Below are positions 1 through 14,726 of a stretch of DNA of 64,000 bases, one piece after another. How positions within the stretch are numbered: position 1 is the first letter of the stretch; every line of letters begins with the position of its first letter. The position numbers were made by a program, and so were the translations under genes. Source of the DNA: Syngnathus acus. Its lineage: Eukaryota; Chordata; Actinopteri; Syngnathiformes; Syngnathidae. Below the pieces are notes generated by a model. The model did not search any database. It saw only the letters and a program-made list of their open reading frames with translations, and was not told the origin of the DNA. The stretch is taken from the NCBI RefSeq assembly GCF_901709675.1, contig NC_051087.1, positions 3,340,001-3,404,000 of the forward strand, read 5' to 3'.

Positions 1-3000
1 AGTTATCTATTATTTATCCTCCGCAAAGAACAACAAATATTTGTGCTCTATTAACGAGTTAAGTCTCAAAAAAAGAGAATACACTGCCCCCAGGTGGCCA
101 AGACGGCCACACTATTTAATTGATGCAGCGTGACAAAACCACTTTGTTTTCAACTCTGTTTAATTGTGTCAATAGAGTCCATTATTATAAAGCTCCCAAA
201 ACATGCATGCTAGGTTCATTAGATGGTAAATGGCAAATTGAGAAAACATTGCAATATTGCAGACTTCCCACACATTGTGACCCCGGGGATCACACTTATT
301 TCACACACACACGACTCAATGCAGGCCCACACTGTGGAAAAGAACTGTTGATAAAAATAGCTCATAGTGACAGGAAAGGGGGCGGTTATGGTAACATGGG
401 TGGGGGTCAGCAGTTGTGTGTAGAATCCGTTTATTTATGCTTTACTTTATTGATCTGTTTTGATTTTCAGGCGGGAGCAACTTCCCACGATCCCATTGAG
501 GGAAGATGAGCGCTGCAGTCACATGCACGCACGGACTCATACGCATAAATAATGCAAAAACTTCTTGGGATGAGCGTCGTTCTTATGAGACCCCCTAACT
601 TATAAAAAAAAAAAAAAGGTTGCTGTGTTTTGCAAGTGGATGCTGTGGAAAGTTCTATACAGTAGGAGTGTGTGTCTGTGTATCCACGGGAGTTTTTTTT
701 TTTTTTCCATAAATGTAACTCAGAAGGCAAATGAGGTAGTGGCGGTGGAGGGGAAAGTCCCAAAAGGTGGAGACCAAGAAGAAAGAAACTAGCTGAAGAA
801 GTCAGCTTGTTTTTGTTGGAGAAGGAGCTGGAACAGAGAGCGGGTTCATGCTGCCAACACGCTTGATACAATCTGAACGAACCTAGCCGCGCACCTCTCA
901 ACCTGCAGGCTTGACATTTGAATCTCCCACACACTGTTAGAAACGGTTTTAATGATTCACCCGTGCGCTTATTAAACACAACAATTATGCGTAACAGGAG
1001 ATGCGCCTCGGCATCTGGATGGAGAGCAACACAGAACATGTCAAGTTCTGATCCACCAAAGCTTAGCCACTAAAAGTAGCTCTTCATTTGAGGTGGGTGG
1101 TCTCTATGGCGTTCTCACCGGTTTTGTCTTCCTGAAAGTTGGCACTGTGCCCGAGGAGAAAAAAAAAACTTTTTCAGTGGACCAAGAGGGGCTTACCGAG
1201 CAAGGGTAGGACAGACGGCAGCCATTTCTGGCATCTCTGGTTTAAAATATAATTAGCTATCAGCATGGGTCGATTGACGGTTTGTTTTTTGTTTCATGGA
1301 GTCAACGTTTCAAAAAGACTTCAACCTGTAAGGACTGGTAATGCGATCTTTTCTTTTTTGGGAGAGGACTTTGAAGCTTCTTCTTCTTCTGAGATGAGCA
1401 GAGAGGGGAGGGGTGAGCAGTTACGCAGACAAGCTGTGGATCCATCCACACCCTCTAGGTTTTTTTTTGTGGGCAAGCTTAGCATGCTCAGGCTATTGAA
1501 ATTATTTTTCCGCCCTCAGACGAGTAGCTGAGAGGTCCTTCCCAAGTGGAAGCAGCATGGTTAAGGTTTTAGAAGATTTAAAAAGATCCCTGTGATCAGG
1601 AGGAATCATCTAAGATTACCTGTACTGAGAACTTCCTCTCTGTCTTCATTTGGCGAACCGAATTATTAGAAGCACATGTACAGGTCTACAACCACAAATT
1701 GAGTTAGATGACAAGCAATTAGTGATCCTGAGAATTGTAATTGTCATGTTGACCGCTCCCCCCCTCAAAAAAATCACGGAAAATAAGTTTGAATAAGAGT
1801 AGGCCTATTTTTTATTTATTTTTTGCGGATTTGCAATTTGTAATTTTGACTGAGTTGATTTTTGTGAAGGAAAAAAAAATGACATCTTGCATTAATTTTG
1901 ATGATTCAGCAATTTTGTGTCATCTTTGAATGATCATTTTTAGGCAAGGAAGCCCTTTGCACTGGGAAAAAAAAAATGCTTGCTTCAAACTCTTTTGCTG
2001 TTGGGTTAGGAATGAATAGTTGACCTTGAATGGAATATATTATGAGCATGCAATTTGTCAACATTTAAAACATTTTTGCCATACGACATTTCAACCCAAG
2101 TTTTCACTTTTGATTTCTGTCTGTCATTTCTAACCCTAACTCCATGTGGGAAAGCAAAACTTTGTAATCCACTTCCTCTTTCCACCACCGGGGCTATCGT
2201 GTCATCAGCAAACACGGAGGACAGTTTAATGAGGCAGCTTGTGATTTATTAAAAAAAAATTAAAAAAAATAAATTAGACGAAAGATAAACCAAAATAATA
2301 TGACAAATCTTTAGGAAAGCAAGTAAAAAAAACTGGCATCATATATTTGCATAAGTGTGCACACCCTCTTATAACTGGGACTACACTGAATTCAGAATGA
2401 AGCAATCACTCATGTCGAGTAGTTAAGTGCAACTGTCATCATTTGAAGTCCCTCTGATTAATCGGCAATAAAATTCTGCCGTTCTCACAGGCCTTTCTTT
2501 AACAGGGCTTTGCTAACAGAAGCCTGAAGGTTTCTTGAAAGGCGTGCCAAATTAATTTTTTGGAATTAAGGCAAATATTTCCAAACATCAGATCATAACA
2601 AAGAAATGGGCTAAATGGAATTCAATGGAAATTGGACTATACTTAACATCGGTGGGGCTTGAGTGACTCGTGCAAATTGAGCACCTCATTCGTGTTGGAG
2701 GGTCAAAACCAATGTTGTCTAAACAGCACAGTGTGCGCTACACGGCTAGCGACTCTTCTAGCGCAGTGCTCTCCATACACTGGCCTGCAGCTGTTATAAC
2801 AAAATGGCAAAATAACCCCGACCCCCTCCCTTCTCTTTCTATGTCCCGAATGCAAGACATTTCAATCTCTCCTCAACACCCTCATCTCGTCTACGTCGGC
2901 CAACATTTTATTTTGGGACGTCTATTTGTAAACAACCGGCGTGTTTAGCGTTGTCACTCTGTGACACATCAAATTTGAAGACATGAAAATGGCGCTATGC

Positions 3001-5735
3001 TAAGGGAAGTTAGCTGACAAATGTTGAGATGAAGTACAAGAGACAAGGGCCAGGATAGAAAGCAGGACCACTCCAGTTTCAGATTTAAAATGTTTTGTTT
3101 TTTCACTTTGTTTCGCAAAACTACGATGACATTATTCAAACCAAATTTCCTGGTATTTTTATTTTTTCCATCAAGAAAGCAGACTGAACCATTTTTTCCA
3201 GCTGTTTTTTTTGGGGGGCTTCTGAGTATTGCCTCCAAGAAAGACTAAAAAAGATTTTTTTTCTTGATATAAATTGAAAATAAGTCTTTTAGAAGAGATA
3301 ATCCATTAACATGCTCCTTCCCATATGTTAAAATTTGTGGAAGCAGCCAGCGGCAACGCGATTTGAAGTAGGCAAGCCTCAAACAGAGAGGAAAAAAAAA
3401 CCGAGCTCAAACTGTTAAAACGAGAGTAAATAATCGTCAGTGATTCTTTGCATAATAATAGCTTAGAAAGACAAGCTTTTTAGGGTATGGCAAGCTGGAA
3501 GCCATAATAACAGTCGATGGATGTGCCATTTTTTTTACCGCAGTCGTAAATAGCATCGTGTTTGTGTACGGGAGGCCAAAGGGTGACGTCAATTCCTGCC
3601 TGTTTCCCATTTTTCCTCAATCACAGCGACGTCTCTTCCACTTTGGGCCTGCCTGTTCTTACACCCCCGCAGTTTCGGCTAATTGGCCATCCAGATCATT
3701 GCCACATGCATTTGCTGCAGAGTGCGTGTGTGTGTATTTCAAATCCATCTAACGGGGTCAAGGAGACGTTCCTCGCCTCAAAACCGAACCCCAGATTGAG
3801 TATCAGATTACGAGATTTCTTGATGCTTCCCATATGGGGCTTTTAGAATCGGTTCTGGGCCTCCCACCCGCCTCTGAGACACACTGTGACATATAACAAA
3901 CACACACTCAGGGATGAGCTCATGTTTAGTTATGTTTTTGCGTGGCTGACTAAGTAGCCTGTTTGCCACTTTTTGTTCTCCAAAGTTGGATTTATAGACG
4001 TGACAATGCATCTACACAAAAGTTTGATGTTATATCAGTTCATACATCAACTAGCAATGTAATGTTTACCATAGCATTTTTGCTAGCGTACTGACCTCAG
4101 AGTTAACTGCTGTGGAATGTACTGTTCTTGAGATTGCTTAAAGTCCATTTAAAAATAAAAAAAATTCTCACCACAAAGACGGAAGGGTGTTGCAACTTTC
4201 TTCTTTGCTCTGCCTGGTCCAGAAGTCACAGGCCCACTGATTGATTATAAATTTGAAGACACCTGTGATGCTCCTTAGAGGTCACACCTTGTTCCTAAGG
4301 TCAGAATCAGTTTTTTCTAGGAGTAAAAAAAAAAAAAAAAGTTTTTCTGACCATGCCTTATTTCATGAAATTGTCTTTTAAAAAAAAATATATATTTCTA
4401 TTGAACCACAAGTCAAATCGAATGTATGATTCTCAATCAGTAATTTTCCATTGACTTTAAATGAATTACTTATCGATTTTCCGATTTCTGTGACCAACAT
4501 GGGAGTAAACAATTTTGTAGGCTTTTAGTCCTACTTAACATCTGAAAAGTTCAGTTTAATTAGGACAAATCCAATCATTCCAATTAAACCAGAGTATTGA
4601 CAAAAAGTTAAGAACTCCAGCAAGCTCGGCACTCCAGTGGTCCCAAATGAACATTTGTGCCTTAATGGTGACCACAAAAAGTATTTTTCCCCAAAGGAGA
4701 CCTTTAAGTCAAGTTTAGCCTTTGTTGATTTCATTCATTGACGTGACACAAAAAGCAACTTGTGTCATTATTATGAACCACATGTCTATGTCCAATTAGC
4801 CTCTTCCTGCTGCTTTTGTGCTGTTCTGCATGAAGACGTCTATTAATGCGGACAGCAAACTCCTTCCTACATTTCCCAGTTACTCACGGCAACCAGCTGT
4901 CAGTCACACATGATTGACACATGGCCACATTCATGTTTGTAAAGCACGAGACCAGACAAAGAGCGTCTGGCTTTATGACTCGGAAGAAGTGGAAAACATT
5001 CGACAAGGAGTATTAAATGGACTCTTGGTGACTTTGCTCTCTAATCACCATTCAAGTCATTGTGAATGGTGTGTTCCCACTCTATGTTCAACATGGCGAA
5101 TTTGAATCTGCCGTGAATATAAATTTAGAAGTTTTTGTTTGCCCTGGTTGCATAGCACAATTAATTTAACATGGAATAGCATTTTTCTTATTCACTACAG
5201 TGTTGCTGTTGTCAGGATAATTTTTCTATCAAATGTTGCAGGGGGCGAGACGGAGTATGTTTTTGGCAATTGTGTGCGTGATTATGGGACTCTAAAAAGA
5301 AAAAATATCATAAAGGAAATCTTTTCCAACAATAAGCATTTCCGTCTGCAGGCTCGGCACTTTTTCCAGCCGGAGAAAGAAACAACATGGAGCTCAACCA
5401 TTGCTACATAATTACACGGGAGAAAGACGCCAGCTTCAGAAGGAATCAAATTTACGACAACACCGAAGCCCACAAAAGGGAAAGAATGAGAAAGGGACGG
5501 GCGTGAGGTTTGCACAATTCCCAAGAGAGCCTTCCATTTTTCTGGAAAATTATTATGGTGGTTTAAAAGGTGAATTTTGAAAAAGGCTACAAATGATATG
5601 TGGTCCAAATAGCAGAGAAAGTGGATGGCCAGCATCTAACTTAAATCTACTTCTACTGCTTCTAAACCACGCAGCAAGAGATGATGCCCCCGGCTGTCCT
5701 CAAATTCCAACTAAAATGAATGAAATCTTGAAATG
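1..5735. other. Intergenic region, no recognised gene
   Basis: I read both strands and found no open frame with recognisable family motifs or consistent splice sites. The longest open frame, on the minus strand at 467-1039, is low-complexity and includes translated poly-T and AG-rich tracts. Visible content is A/T homopolymers, short CA and GT runs, and an isolated palindromic CRE-type TGACGTCA at 3584-3591. The stretch around 3,550-3,850 is somewhat less A/T-rich than its surroundings and could be regulatory, but nothing in the sequence proves it. Confidence 0.6.
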
Positions 5736-5746
5736 GTTGTGTGCTA

Positions 5747-5752
5747 TTTATT
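5747..5752 (-). terminator. dnaja3: Likely dnaja3 polyadenylation signal
   Basis: AATAAA on the minus strand lies about 185 bases past the dnaja3 stop codon. The placement suits a short 3' UTR, but the A/T-rich context makes chance matches common. Confidence 0.4.
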
Positions 5753-5935
5753 TAAATATAACTTCTACAATATTATCCACAACTTTAATAAAGACAAGCT
5801 TTTACACTGATGACTGTAGTCCTTTGCCACTTTTGCTGAGCCATTGCCACTTTTCTCCATCAACCTTACATCTTCTCACACTCCCCCTAGTGAGGACGAG
5901 CAGTACTGAAAACTGCCAACCTTGTGTTCTTAATT

Positions 5936-8900
5936 TCAGCTAAACATTTTTTTGAGTTTAGAAAAGAAGCCCCCTCCCTCCTCCTCTTCCTCCTTCGCCT
6001 TGGTCTGTTTGTCCTCTGCCTGTGCTGAGCTGCTGGACTTCATCCCAGAACCTGACGCTCTGGTTCCCCCTGGTGAGCGCAAAGCATAGTGTCGCTTAAA
6101 TCCAAATGTGGCTAATTGAAGCTACAGAGAAAACTAGACAGATTTATTTATATATATAAAAATAAATAAATAAAAACGGGCCTAATTTAAGCACCCCCCG
6201 AACAAAGGCCGTTTAAATAGGTATATCTGAAATGATTATCCTGTCGTAGTGTGTTACAATTGATTTTTCCTCCCCGGTCTGCTGGGAAAACACTCGAGGC
6301 TGCCATCGGAAAAGTTAAACCTGTTCAATAGCTACAATCATACATATTCAAATCAAAATGTCCCCCCCCCCCACACACACACACAGTAAAATGCTTACCT
6401 GGAGATGGAACGACACCATTAACGGTCCCAGGAACATCAATTTCCTCTTCGGCGTAACTGAGTAGAAGAGAACGCTGCCTCCGCGTCAACTTCCTGCAGA
6501 GACCGTCAACCAAGAATGAATGTGCAAAAAGACATGCAACGGCAGCTTAAAACAAAGCACCAAATGCAAAAGGTGTCTTTTAAATGCTGCAAACAGTTGG
6601 CTCTTTAGATTGCCTGCCTACCTATCGAGTGTGAAACTCATCTGACTACTTCGAAAAGTCTGTGAGTGAGCAAATTGAGTTGTCAGAATTCTGCCAGTCG
6701 ACACGATACCACCCTCCCCACACAGTTTGACTTTAAATGTAAGCTAGGTGAAGAACCTGAGCCACTTTCAAGCCCGGATCCGGTACAAAATGCACCGAGT
6801 AGCTGGACACTTGATTCTTTTTGGGGGTGAAAGAAATAATGACCACCCACACACCCCCACACAAATGTGCATTGAAAAGGTGGAACCTGACCGCTCGGCT
6901 TCTCATTCCCTGTATTAAGTACCGTCGGGTTTTGTTGCGCTCAACCCGTTTCCAGTCTCTTACTTGGGCACTCTGATCTTGATGTGCGCGTAGTGATCGC
7001 CGTAATTGTAGCTGTTCATCTTGCGGATGCCTTTCCCCTGCAGCCGGATCACCTGATCGGCTTGACAACCGGCGGGAATCTGCAAACGCGGCAATGAGCG
7101 CACTTGGGATTAAAAAGGGCAGCCGCAATTTTAGATGGACGTGCAATCATGGAGGAGTGACGCTTTCTAACCATCTCACCACAATGCTGATGGTTTCGTA
7201 GAGGCCTTGCGCTGTGGCCGTGCCGCCCAGGACGGCTTGAGCCACAGAGATCAGCACGTCCGAGTGGATGTTGATTCCGTCGCGCCTGAACACGGGGCTA
7301 CTCTGGACCTACGTTGGGTCCGTTTCACAGAGAGTTAACAAGGGCAAAGGCGTTCGATGGTATGGCAAATGGATGAGGCTCACCCGAAACGTGATGAGAA
7401 TTTCCTTCTTGCCGACTGACATGAGCACCTTTTGACCGTGTTCGACCCCTGCAGACAACGTACGTGTGCTCGTAACGTCGGACGATGTTCGACTAAAGCG
7501 TTTATTCCTGCATGGCTGTCTGACTGCTCATTTTTCTGTCTTATGATGCAAATGAAGATGCAAGTCGGTCTCATTTAAATGATGAAATTCCCTCTCTCAC
7601 GTACCGGCTGGAACCGGCACCGAAACCGTCTGCCTCTTCTTGGTCTGCCCCGAACCTCGGCACAGTGCGCAAGGCGTGATTACAATGGTGCCCTTGCCGC
7701 CGCAGCGTCGACACGAGCTCCGCGTCAAAAAGGGACCGATGTGCAGCGACTCCTATGGGGAGAAAAAAAAAAAAAAAAAAAAAAGGCAGTTTTGAATCGT
7801 TAGAGATGAAATTATAAGAGAGGTGCGACTCACCATGCCGGTGCCGTTGCAGTAATGGCAGTGAGACACTTTGGTGCCCGGCTCGCTGCCCTTGCCGTCG
7901 CACCTCGGGCAGGCGTCCTCGAGGTTGACGGACAGCTGCTTGTCCACGCCCTTCGCCGCCTCGGCAAACGTCAGCTCCATCACAAACTATTGACGTTCGG
8001 AAGAAATGAGTTATGTGGCGAGCGATCTGATGTCGTTTTATCCAATTTCTGATTTCAAACAACAATATTTAAAATAGCCCACCCATCAAACCCCCACTAT
8101 CCTGTTAATTGCAAAAATATAACTAATCTCTTTTTTTTTTTTCAACAAATAAAATGCCATGAACATTTGTACATCAATCACCACCTAGTTGTGAAGGGCC
8201 TCGTTTTTCTCTCACCTCTGGCCGTTGCTCAAACATGCTGTTGACGTCTCGGAAGCCGCCGGCAAAATCCCCGAAGATCTTCCTGAAGAGCTCCTCGGGG
8301 TTGACGTTGGCGCTGCCTGCTCTGTAGTACTGCTGCTGGCCAGCCTGACTAGCGTCGAAGCCGGCCGAACCGTACGTGTCGTACTGCTTCCTCTTCACCT
8401 CGTCGCTCAAAACCTGTGCGGCACGTCATGACAATTTTGTTACCTGACAAATAGTATCAATTCAAGTTTATACATCGTGATTTAGTCCGAGCGTGTTACC
8501 GGTCGCTACCTCGTAAGCCTCAGCCAGCTTGGCAAACTTCTCTTTGGCCTCCGGGTCATCGGGGTTTGTGTCTGGGTGGTACTTCTTTGCCAACTGCAAA
8601 CAAAAGTTACTCAGATTGGACTGTTATGCAGACTTGTGTGAAGATTTTCCCATAGTGCAATGAGATGAGCAACAACGGGGGTCTCACCTGGTAATATGCC
8701 TTTTTGATGTCCTTTTGAGAGGACGTGCGGGCGACACCCAGTACATCGTAAAGGTCCTGCTTGTTTGCATGTCTGGCGCTGGTGAGGAGGCACCGGCCTG
8801 GGATAACGTGAGGACATCGCGAGGCTGCAGACGGGACGACACAACTGTACTTGTCAATTGGGTTGTGTAAAAATGAGACGAAGACAAATCTTTAGAAAAC

Positions 8901-9384
8901 TTTTCCCTGCATTGTTATGACCTTAAATGTGTATAAAAAGAATAAACAAGACTGGCCGTGCTGACTTTTAATAGGACGAAATAACCCAATCCATTGTAAA
9001 CTGCAAATGTCAGTGAATATGGTGACGTAACTAAACTATTGAACTTGACAGCAGTGATAAACATGAGGGATTTTCTTTGGTAGCAGTCAGGTTCAATCTG
9101 TCCCGTTAATCACATCACACAGTTTAAAAAACATTTTAAATATCTGTTTGGCACTGGAGATGTTTTGCTAGGTTTCGCTCACCTGTCAGTCGGCTCAATG
9201 TCACCGCATTTTTGTGGCTCCGCGGGCTCGGGTGAGCCGCCAAACCTCCTAAATGTGCGGCTGAGGTCGTCGCTGAAAGGCAGGCATATCTGGCGGATAC
9301 AAACTGGAGATGACCGCGGCATAGTTTGGAAATAAGCGACGCGTCCAACCAGCGTGTGACGAGCCGGTTTGCGGAGGACGCCAT
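5936..9384 (-). CDS. dnaja3: DnaJ homolog subfamily A member 3, mitochondrial (Tid1-like)
   Basis: This is a type I Hsp40 co-chaperone that stimulates mitochondrial Hsp70. Eleven coding exons join in phase (minus strand, 5' to 3'): 9183-9384, 8688-8824, 8510-8593, 8216-8413, 7834-7986, 7605-7752, 7384-7448, 7180-7308, 6964-7079, 6399-6493 and 5936-6069. The product is 486 residues, close to the human length of 480. The first 85 or so residues are rich in Ser, Arg and Ala without acidic clusters, as in a mitochondrial presequence. The J domain starts near residue 90 with HPD at 119-121. A Gly-rich stretch follows, then a zinc-binding region with four CxxCxGxG motifs ([32 protein letters not shown]) from about residue 233. 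The C-terminal substrate-binding domain ends in a tail reading [12 protein letters not shown], close to the human C-terminus. Which teleost paralogue (a or b) this is cannot be told from sequence alone. Confidence 0.95.
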
Positions 9385-12300
9385 TTTAATTCCGTCACTT
9401 CCGGTGTTAGCAATGCTCAGCGCATGCGCGAAGATTTGTACGTACTTGCACCAAACCTATTAACTGGTCATTTTCTGCTAAACTGTAAATGAGTCTTTTA
9501 CTTCACATTGTAGATATTTTGGCTCACTTATTTGGAGAATTGCTTTAATTCAGCAACACGTGAGGGCTTTCAAGCATAAATGTCGTTCAGTCATTCCACA
9601 AAATTCAATTAGATTTTGACTTCAAAACGGCAGGTGGCGTCACCAATCTGCTAAAATCAATGTAGGCTCGTACAATGTAAAATTAAACAAACGTAAAACC
9701 ACACAAATAAACAAGATTGTTTTTTTTAGCATCAACTGGATCATTTGTAAAGTAATGTAAGAGGACTCATTCAAATTCCAAGCCATCTCTCAACCAATGT
9801 TCCAACTTAATTTTGGGAACATTTATTAAACAGGCAAGCTGACACAGACCAGATACAACATATTTTTTGCCAACATATGACTCCTAAGACTCCAAATCAA
9901 ATGCTATGAGTCAAATGCTTATCCTCAGCTCATTTCTTTGTCTGTTAATCTCTCCAGCTATAGAGATGGATGCTCTGAGGTCAAGTCGTCAAATCAGTGG
10001 GAGGTGAGGCAGAGGGCTGTCAGGTCTTTATGTTATCTTTATAAATCATCTTTGAAAAATATCCGATAAAGAGACCTTTTAGGCGTAATGATTATCAAAA
10101 AGAAGGTTTTCTTGCTACTGCAATACTTGCCGTGGCTAATACAACCGAGGAATTCTTTTTTTTTTTTTTTACAAACTTAGCCAATAAAAACTCTTCTGAT
10201 TTGATTCTGACTTCAAACAAAATCAATTTTTTCATAAATTTTCATGCACTAACAAAATGTGCCTGTTTTCAGCCAGCTATCATGAGTTTGCCCCTTGGTG
10301 ACGTTCTAATGTTACTTCTAAAGAGCAGAAAGCTTCCCTTGTCGTCAAAGGGGCTTTTGCTTTTGGTAGCCAGTCGATTGCGGCTCGGCTTCTCGTGGGC
10401 TCGCAAAAAGCGTGACGGCGAAGTGACCTCGCTTTCTCAAACGAGCAGCTGTTAACCTCGCTTGTAGGCAGACGATAGTATCTCACAGACAAATCACACC
10501 ATGTTCAGCAGATCTTCTCTGTTGTGGAAATAATGCAGCTGTTATGGTTACAAGCTAACACCGAAATGACGAATTGTTCAGTATGTGCGACCAAGAACTA
10601 CATCCAACGTATTCCTGAGTTGCATTTGAATAATTTGTTCTAATTTCTTTTCATCGATCATTTGTTTGACGTTGAAACCAGGTCTAGACTGCAATGTCTT
10701 TAAGAAGACCCATTGTGACTGAAATGTTGCTCGCTAAACAAGCTGCATCAATACATTGTGCTGACCTTCTCACCCACCTGAGTGCAGCCTCCAGGTACAG
10801 GTCAACGACCAGAGCTTCGGGTCAATAACCAGGTCCCTCGTTGATAGAAGACAACCTCTTTCAGCTCCGTTTTGTTTCATAGACGGACAAAAGACCAGAT
10901 AGGATACGCTGTGATGTGTTTGCGTCATCCGTGTTTCCTTCAATCAGGCTTTCTTCACCTGCTTTCCCTTCAAACCACGGTTGTTTTTATCCTTTGTGAA
11001 GGAACATCACTGAGGTGTGAAGGAGGGCAACGTCGCAGGATGTTACTCTCTTTCTCCAAAATGTTTAGTCAACAAGCGAAGGTGCCGTGGCATACTTGAC
11101 TCATTCTTGACACATTTTCACAAACTTGTACACATAATTCCTGACATTAAAGTGTCTCAATGAAAGCCCGATTTCAATTTCCATTTTTTCAGCTTTTAGC
11201 CATGTTCAAATATTAATTCATCACCCAAAACAAACTCCCTGTTGGTGCATCAAATGAATACAAAAAAATCTTCCCTGCAACTTCTGCAATATTTTCAATG
11301 ACTAATCATCGCTGGTTGGTGAGGATGATGGGAATATCAAATCCGGTTCCAAAAAGATTGAAATGTGTAAATTCAGCCTCAGTGCCGACTCAGCGAGTCC
11401 CATTGGTGGTCTTCCTTCCTTTGTCCCGCACGGACAATAGGCCGGCCCCCCTCGGGTGAGACTGTCTTGAAGGAATCTCGATGCCCGTGGAAAGCAAGCT
11501 GGCACCTGACGGCATGACAAAGCCCAAGTCAAGAGGTTGGGAGCCAAAGGTCACGGAAGCACTCCTGATGCGCTCTGTGGAGAAAACGTGTCGGATCACC
11601 TCTGGGCATTTCTTACACTGGCAGATGTTTCTGTTTTTCAAGTTGGGATGATTGATGTAGTTGGCTCAGCATGTGACTCAAGACTTTATATGGACACCTT
11701 GGTTCTTAACATGCAGTGTCAATCATGTTGCATACAAGATGGTTCAAAAGTACTACACCGCTAATCATCAACTCTTACTCATACTTTATTTATTTTTTAC
11801 TACCTGTTCCAAGTATGCTACACTAAGCTACAATGCAAACATTTCGCATGAAAGAGACTTTTTGGTAAAAAGGATTATGAGCTGCTATGTCGGCAGAAGA
11901 CGTAGAAGTACGTTAGCTAGCACGTTAGCTAACTCTTCTGCTAGCATGGGGGTTTTAACGGTCACAACATTAAATTACCATGTCTTAGTCTCTCTCAAAA
12001 GGTGTCATCTAAATCAAACTCATTTTTATTGACATTATCCACAAGAAAAAGAGTGTGTGGGATTGTTTTTGAACGAACTCCAGCTAAATATGACTTTGCC
12101 GTCATTTAATTAGCAAATGAAATAAAAGATCACTGGAAGCAAGATGCGAGACTTCCTCCCATCCTGTGCATGGTCCATTAATGTCAGAGTTCCACTGTTT
12201 CCTCACCTTGCTTTGTGAACATTATTGATGTGAAGGGTTTAATGATTATCTTAGCCTCTTAGGCGTGTGTAAATCATCATCATCGGTAGTAGCAGCAGGA

Positions 12301-12761
12301 CTTCTTCCTCGTGGAAACCTTTCATTCAGTGCACCGTGTCCACTCTTGAAATGTGGCTTCAATAAAAAGTCAGCAAAAGATTTACAATTGTCCGGCGACC
12401 CTGTGAGCCCCACTAAGGTCGTCTTCTTTCTGCCTTTTAACATGTTTTTGTCTTTATCGCCTTATATCTCATGTCAAATGCTTCAAAACGTGGAGTGAAG
12501 GCAGACTGATTTATTTACTCATTTAAATTTAATGATCAATTATTCATTGAAATACTTAGTTAGCCTCAAACTAAGTATATACATTTTTTTTCCAATCCTT
12601 GTTTTTTTTCCAAATGTATATATTACTCCCACTACACTTGATTATAGCAGTTATTTTTAAAAAAAAGGGCCTTGAATGTCTTATTGTTTTACCTTGATTT
12701 TAGTATTCATTCATTCATCACCTAAATTGCGAATCACGAGTACTACATAAAAAAAAAATAC

Positions 12762-12799
<38 letters not shown>
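12762..12799. repeat. TA microsatellite
   Basis: Alternating TA units run with one phase break (a TTA near 12787). It is purely a simple repeat in intergenic DNA. Confidence 0.9.
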
Positions 12800-12801
<2 letters not shown>

Positions 12802-14705
12802 ATTTACATATGAGTGAATTTTAAATACACATTTTAAATAAATGGTGTGATGGCGATTCAAGGTATCAATAAGTAAATCATTGATTGGATAAGTACACCA
12901 TGGGCAGCACCACATCTTTTTTTTTTTTTAAACTTCCTTTCAACTTTCCATCTTCCACTGTCTCGTTAATTCCCCGGATGATAATCTCTTGAGCCTCACC
13001 CGGGTTCATAAAGCGACCTCTTCGCCTCGTGCAAACAGAAGATAATCCTCTTGTTACGACTGTGCGTGCGTTTCACGAGCAAAGTATGAATTTTTTAAAA
13101 AGTTCTCACTAAAATCATTTTGGCATCAATATTAGGAATTACTATCAAACTGCCATGCTAGCACTGAGGGCTTTTAGTCACGAGTAGAAAGCATATGAAT
13201 GAATAATCGCTTAACTTTGCTTCAATGTGGACCCAAGACACAAAACTAAAATTGGATAAAATTGGCCAAGCCTGCCGGAAGTTCCTGTAGCTGGTGGTGA
13301 CTCAACTAGATACGCTTTAAGAGGATCTATTTTTGTGGCTCAAACATCTGAGTGTGAGCAAGAAAAAAAAAAGATGGTAACTTACAAAAAAAAAAAAGAT
13401 TTTTCACAATTTTGAAGCTTAATTTTAAGGGCGGAGCCATAAAAAAAATGGATTTTAGCCTCTCACATGGCACTCTTTGGCATCACAATGGCTCTTAATG
13501 GCTTTGTGCTAAATGCGAGCACAACCACGAGGGATTAGAGAAGGCGAAACATGCCGGAAAGACATTAAAACCATCGTCGGAATTTGCTCACAGCTGCGTG
13601 GCTTAATCTCACGGCAAGCCTCCGAAATAGGTTGCCTTGATTGTTGTACGAGTTAGCAGGGGGGGGGGGGGGAGTGGTGGGCTTCATGTTCCGCAGCGGC
13701 GCCCAATCAGCATGTCACACCTTTAACAAGCCTCCTGCTCGAAAGTCCATTAAAATGTATTTAACTCCCCCCTCCCTCCCTCTGCAAGTTAAAGAGGACT
13801 CCCCGTGTGTTTTCACAAGCTGGCTTTTGTGTCTCTTTAAAATAGAGGCTAAAACAAAAAAGGAAACACTGCAGGGGATGGAGACGAAAGAGAGGGGCTC
13901 ACTGTGTGGGGGTGACGGTGTAAAAATGTCAACCCAACCAGTGACTGAGGTACATCCCAAACAGTGATTTATGGTTTCAAACTAAAATGGAAAATATAAA
14001 ACAATTACCTCGGAAAAGTGACCTGAGTCTTCTTCTGTGGTCTTGTAGTTGCGTGCTGCTCTGCTCTCACTTACATCCGGGGTGGAGATTTTAGCTTTTC
14101 AGCATTATGACCCTGCACATAATCTCTCTCACACACACACACAGGCACCCTGCGGCCGATTCCCTTTAAGGACAAATGCTCCTGTATAAATAGTTTATTA
14201 GTAACGGTTACATATCAGGATGTTTCCCCTTTTTTTTGCGACGATAAGCATAGCACAAGCGGTCATACAAACAAGAGCGAGCATGATGTGCAAGATAGAT
14301 GTGAGAATATTCAAAAAGTCTTAATTCCACCCTCCGAAGGGGATATATATAATCCAAGATGATGAGAGGGTTACCGTGTACAAGAATTCCCACCTCCCCT
14401 TTGCTCCCATTTCTCCATTGAGGAACAACAGGGTCCTGTTAGCCCGCTCGCCTTTGTGGGTCAAATTTCCATCAAAGGTCCGGAAAGGTGTGGGCAATAC
14501 TTCCTCTACGGAAAGTTCCGCGAGCGTGATAGCGTCAAAAATGTGCAGTATATCCTTGTCTTGTTCTTGTTGTCCCAACTGCTGCTCTTATTCCATCGTG
14601 CGTTTACTTTGTTCACCTGATGCCTGATGGGAGAAAAGTGGAGCGGATGTGAAACCGAGGACGGTCAAAAGTTTTACAGTGTAAACGATGAGCCGAGTGT
14701 TAGTC

Positions 14706-14726
14706 CACTGGCGGAGCTAGGATTTT
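14706..14726 (+). repeat. Transposon-like terminus, left copy of a 21-bp inverted pair
   Basis: A block beginning CACTGGCGGAGCTAGG matches the reverse complement of 20664-20684 perfectly over 21 bases. The form (CACTG end, GC-rich, then T-run) resembles the end of a small DNA transposon. Here it is followed by a GT microsatellite rather than an obvious second end, so it may be a solo or decayed copy. Confidence 0.55.

Noticed and set aside
467-1039. A 190-residue minus-strand open frame
   Set aside because: Composed largely of translated poly-A/T and simple-sequence tracts, with no family motif and no splice support.
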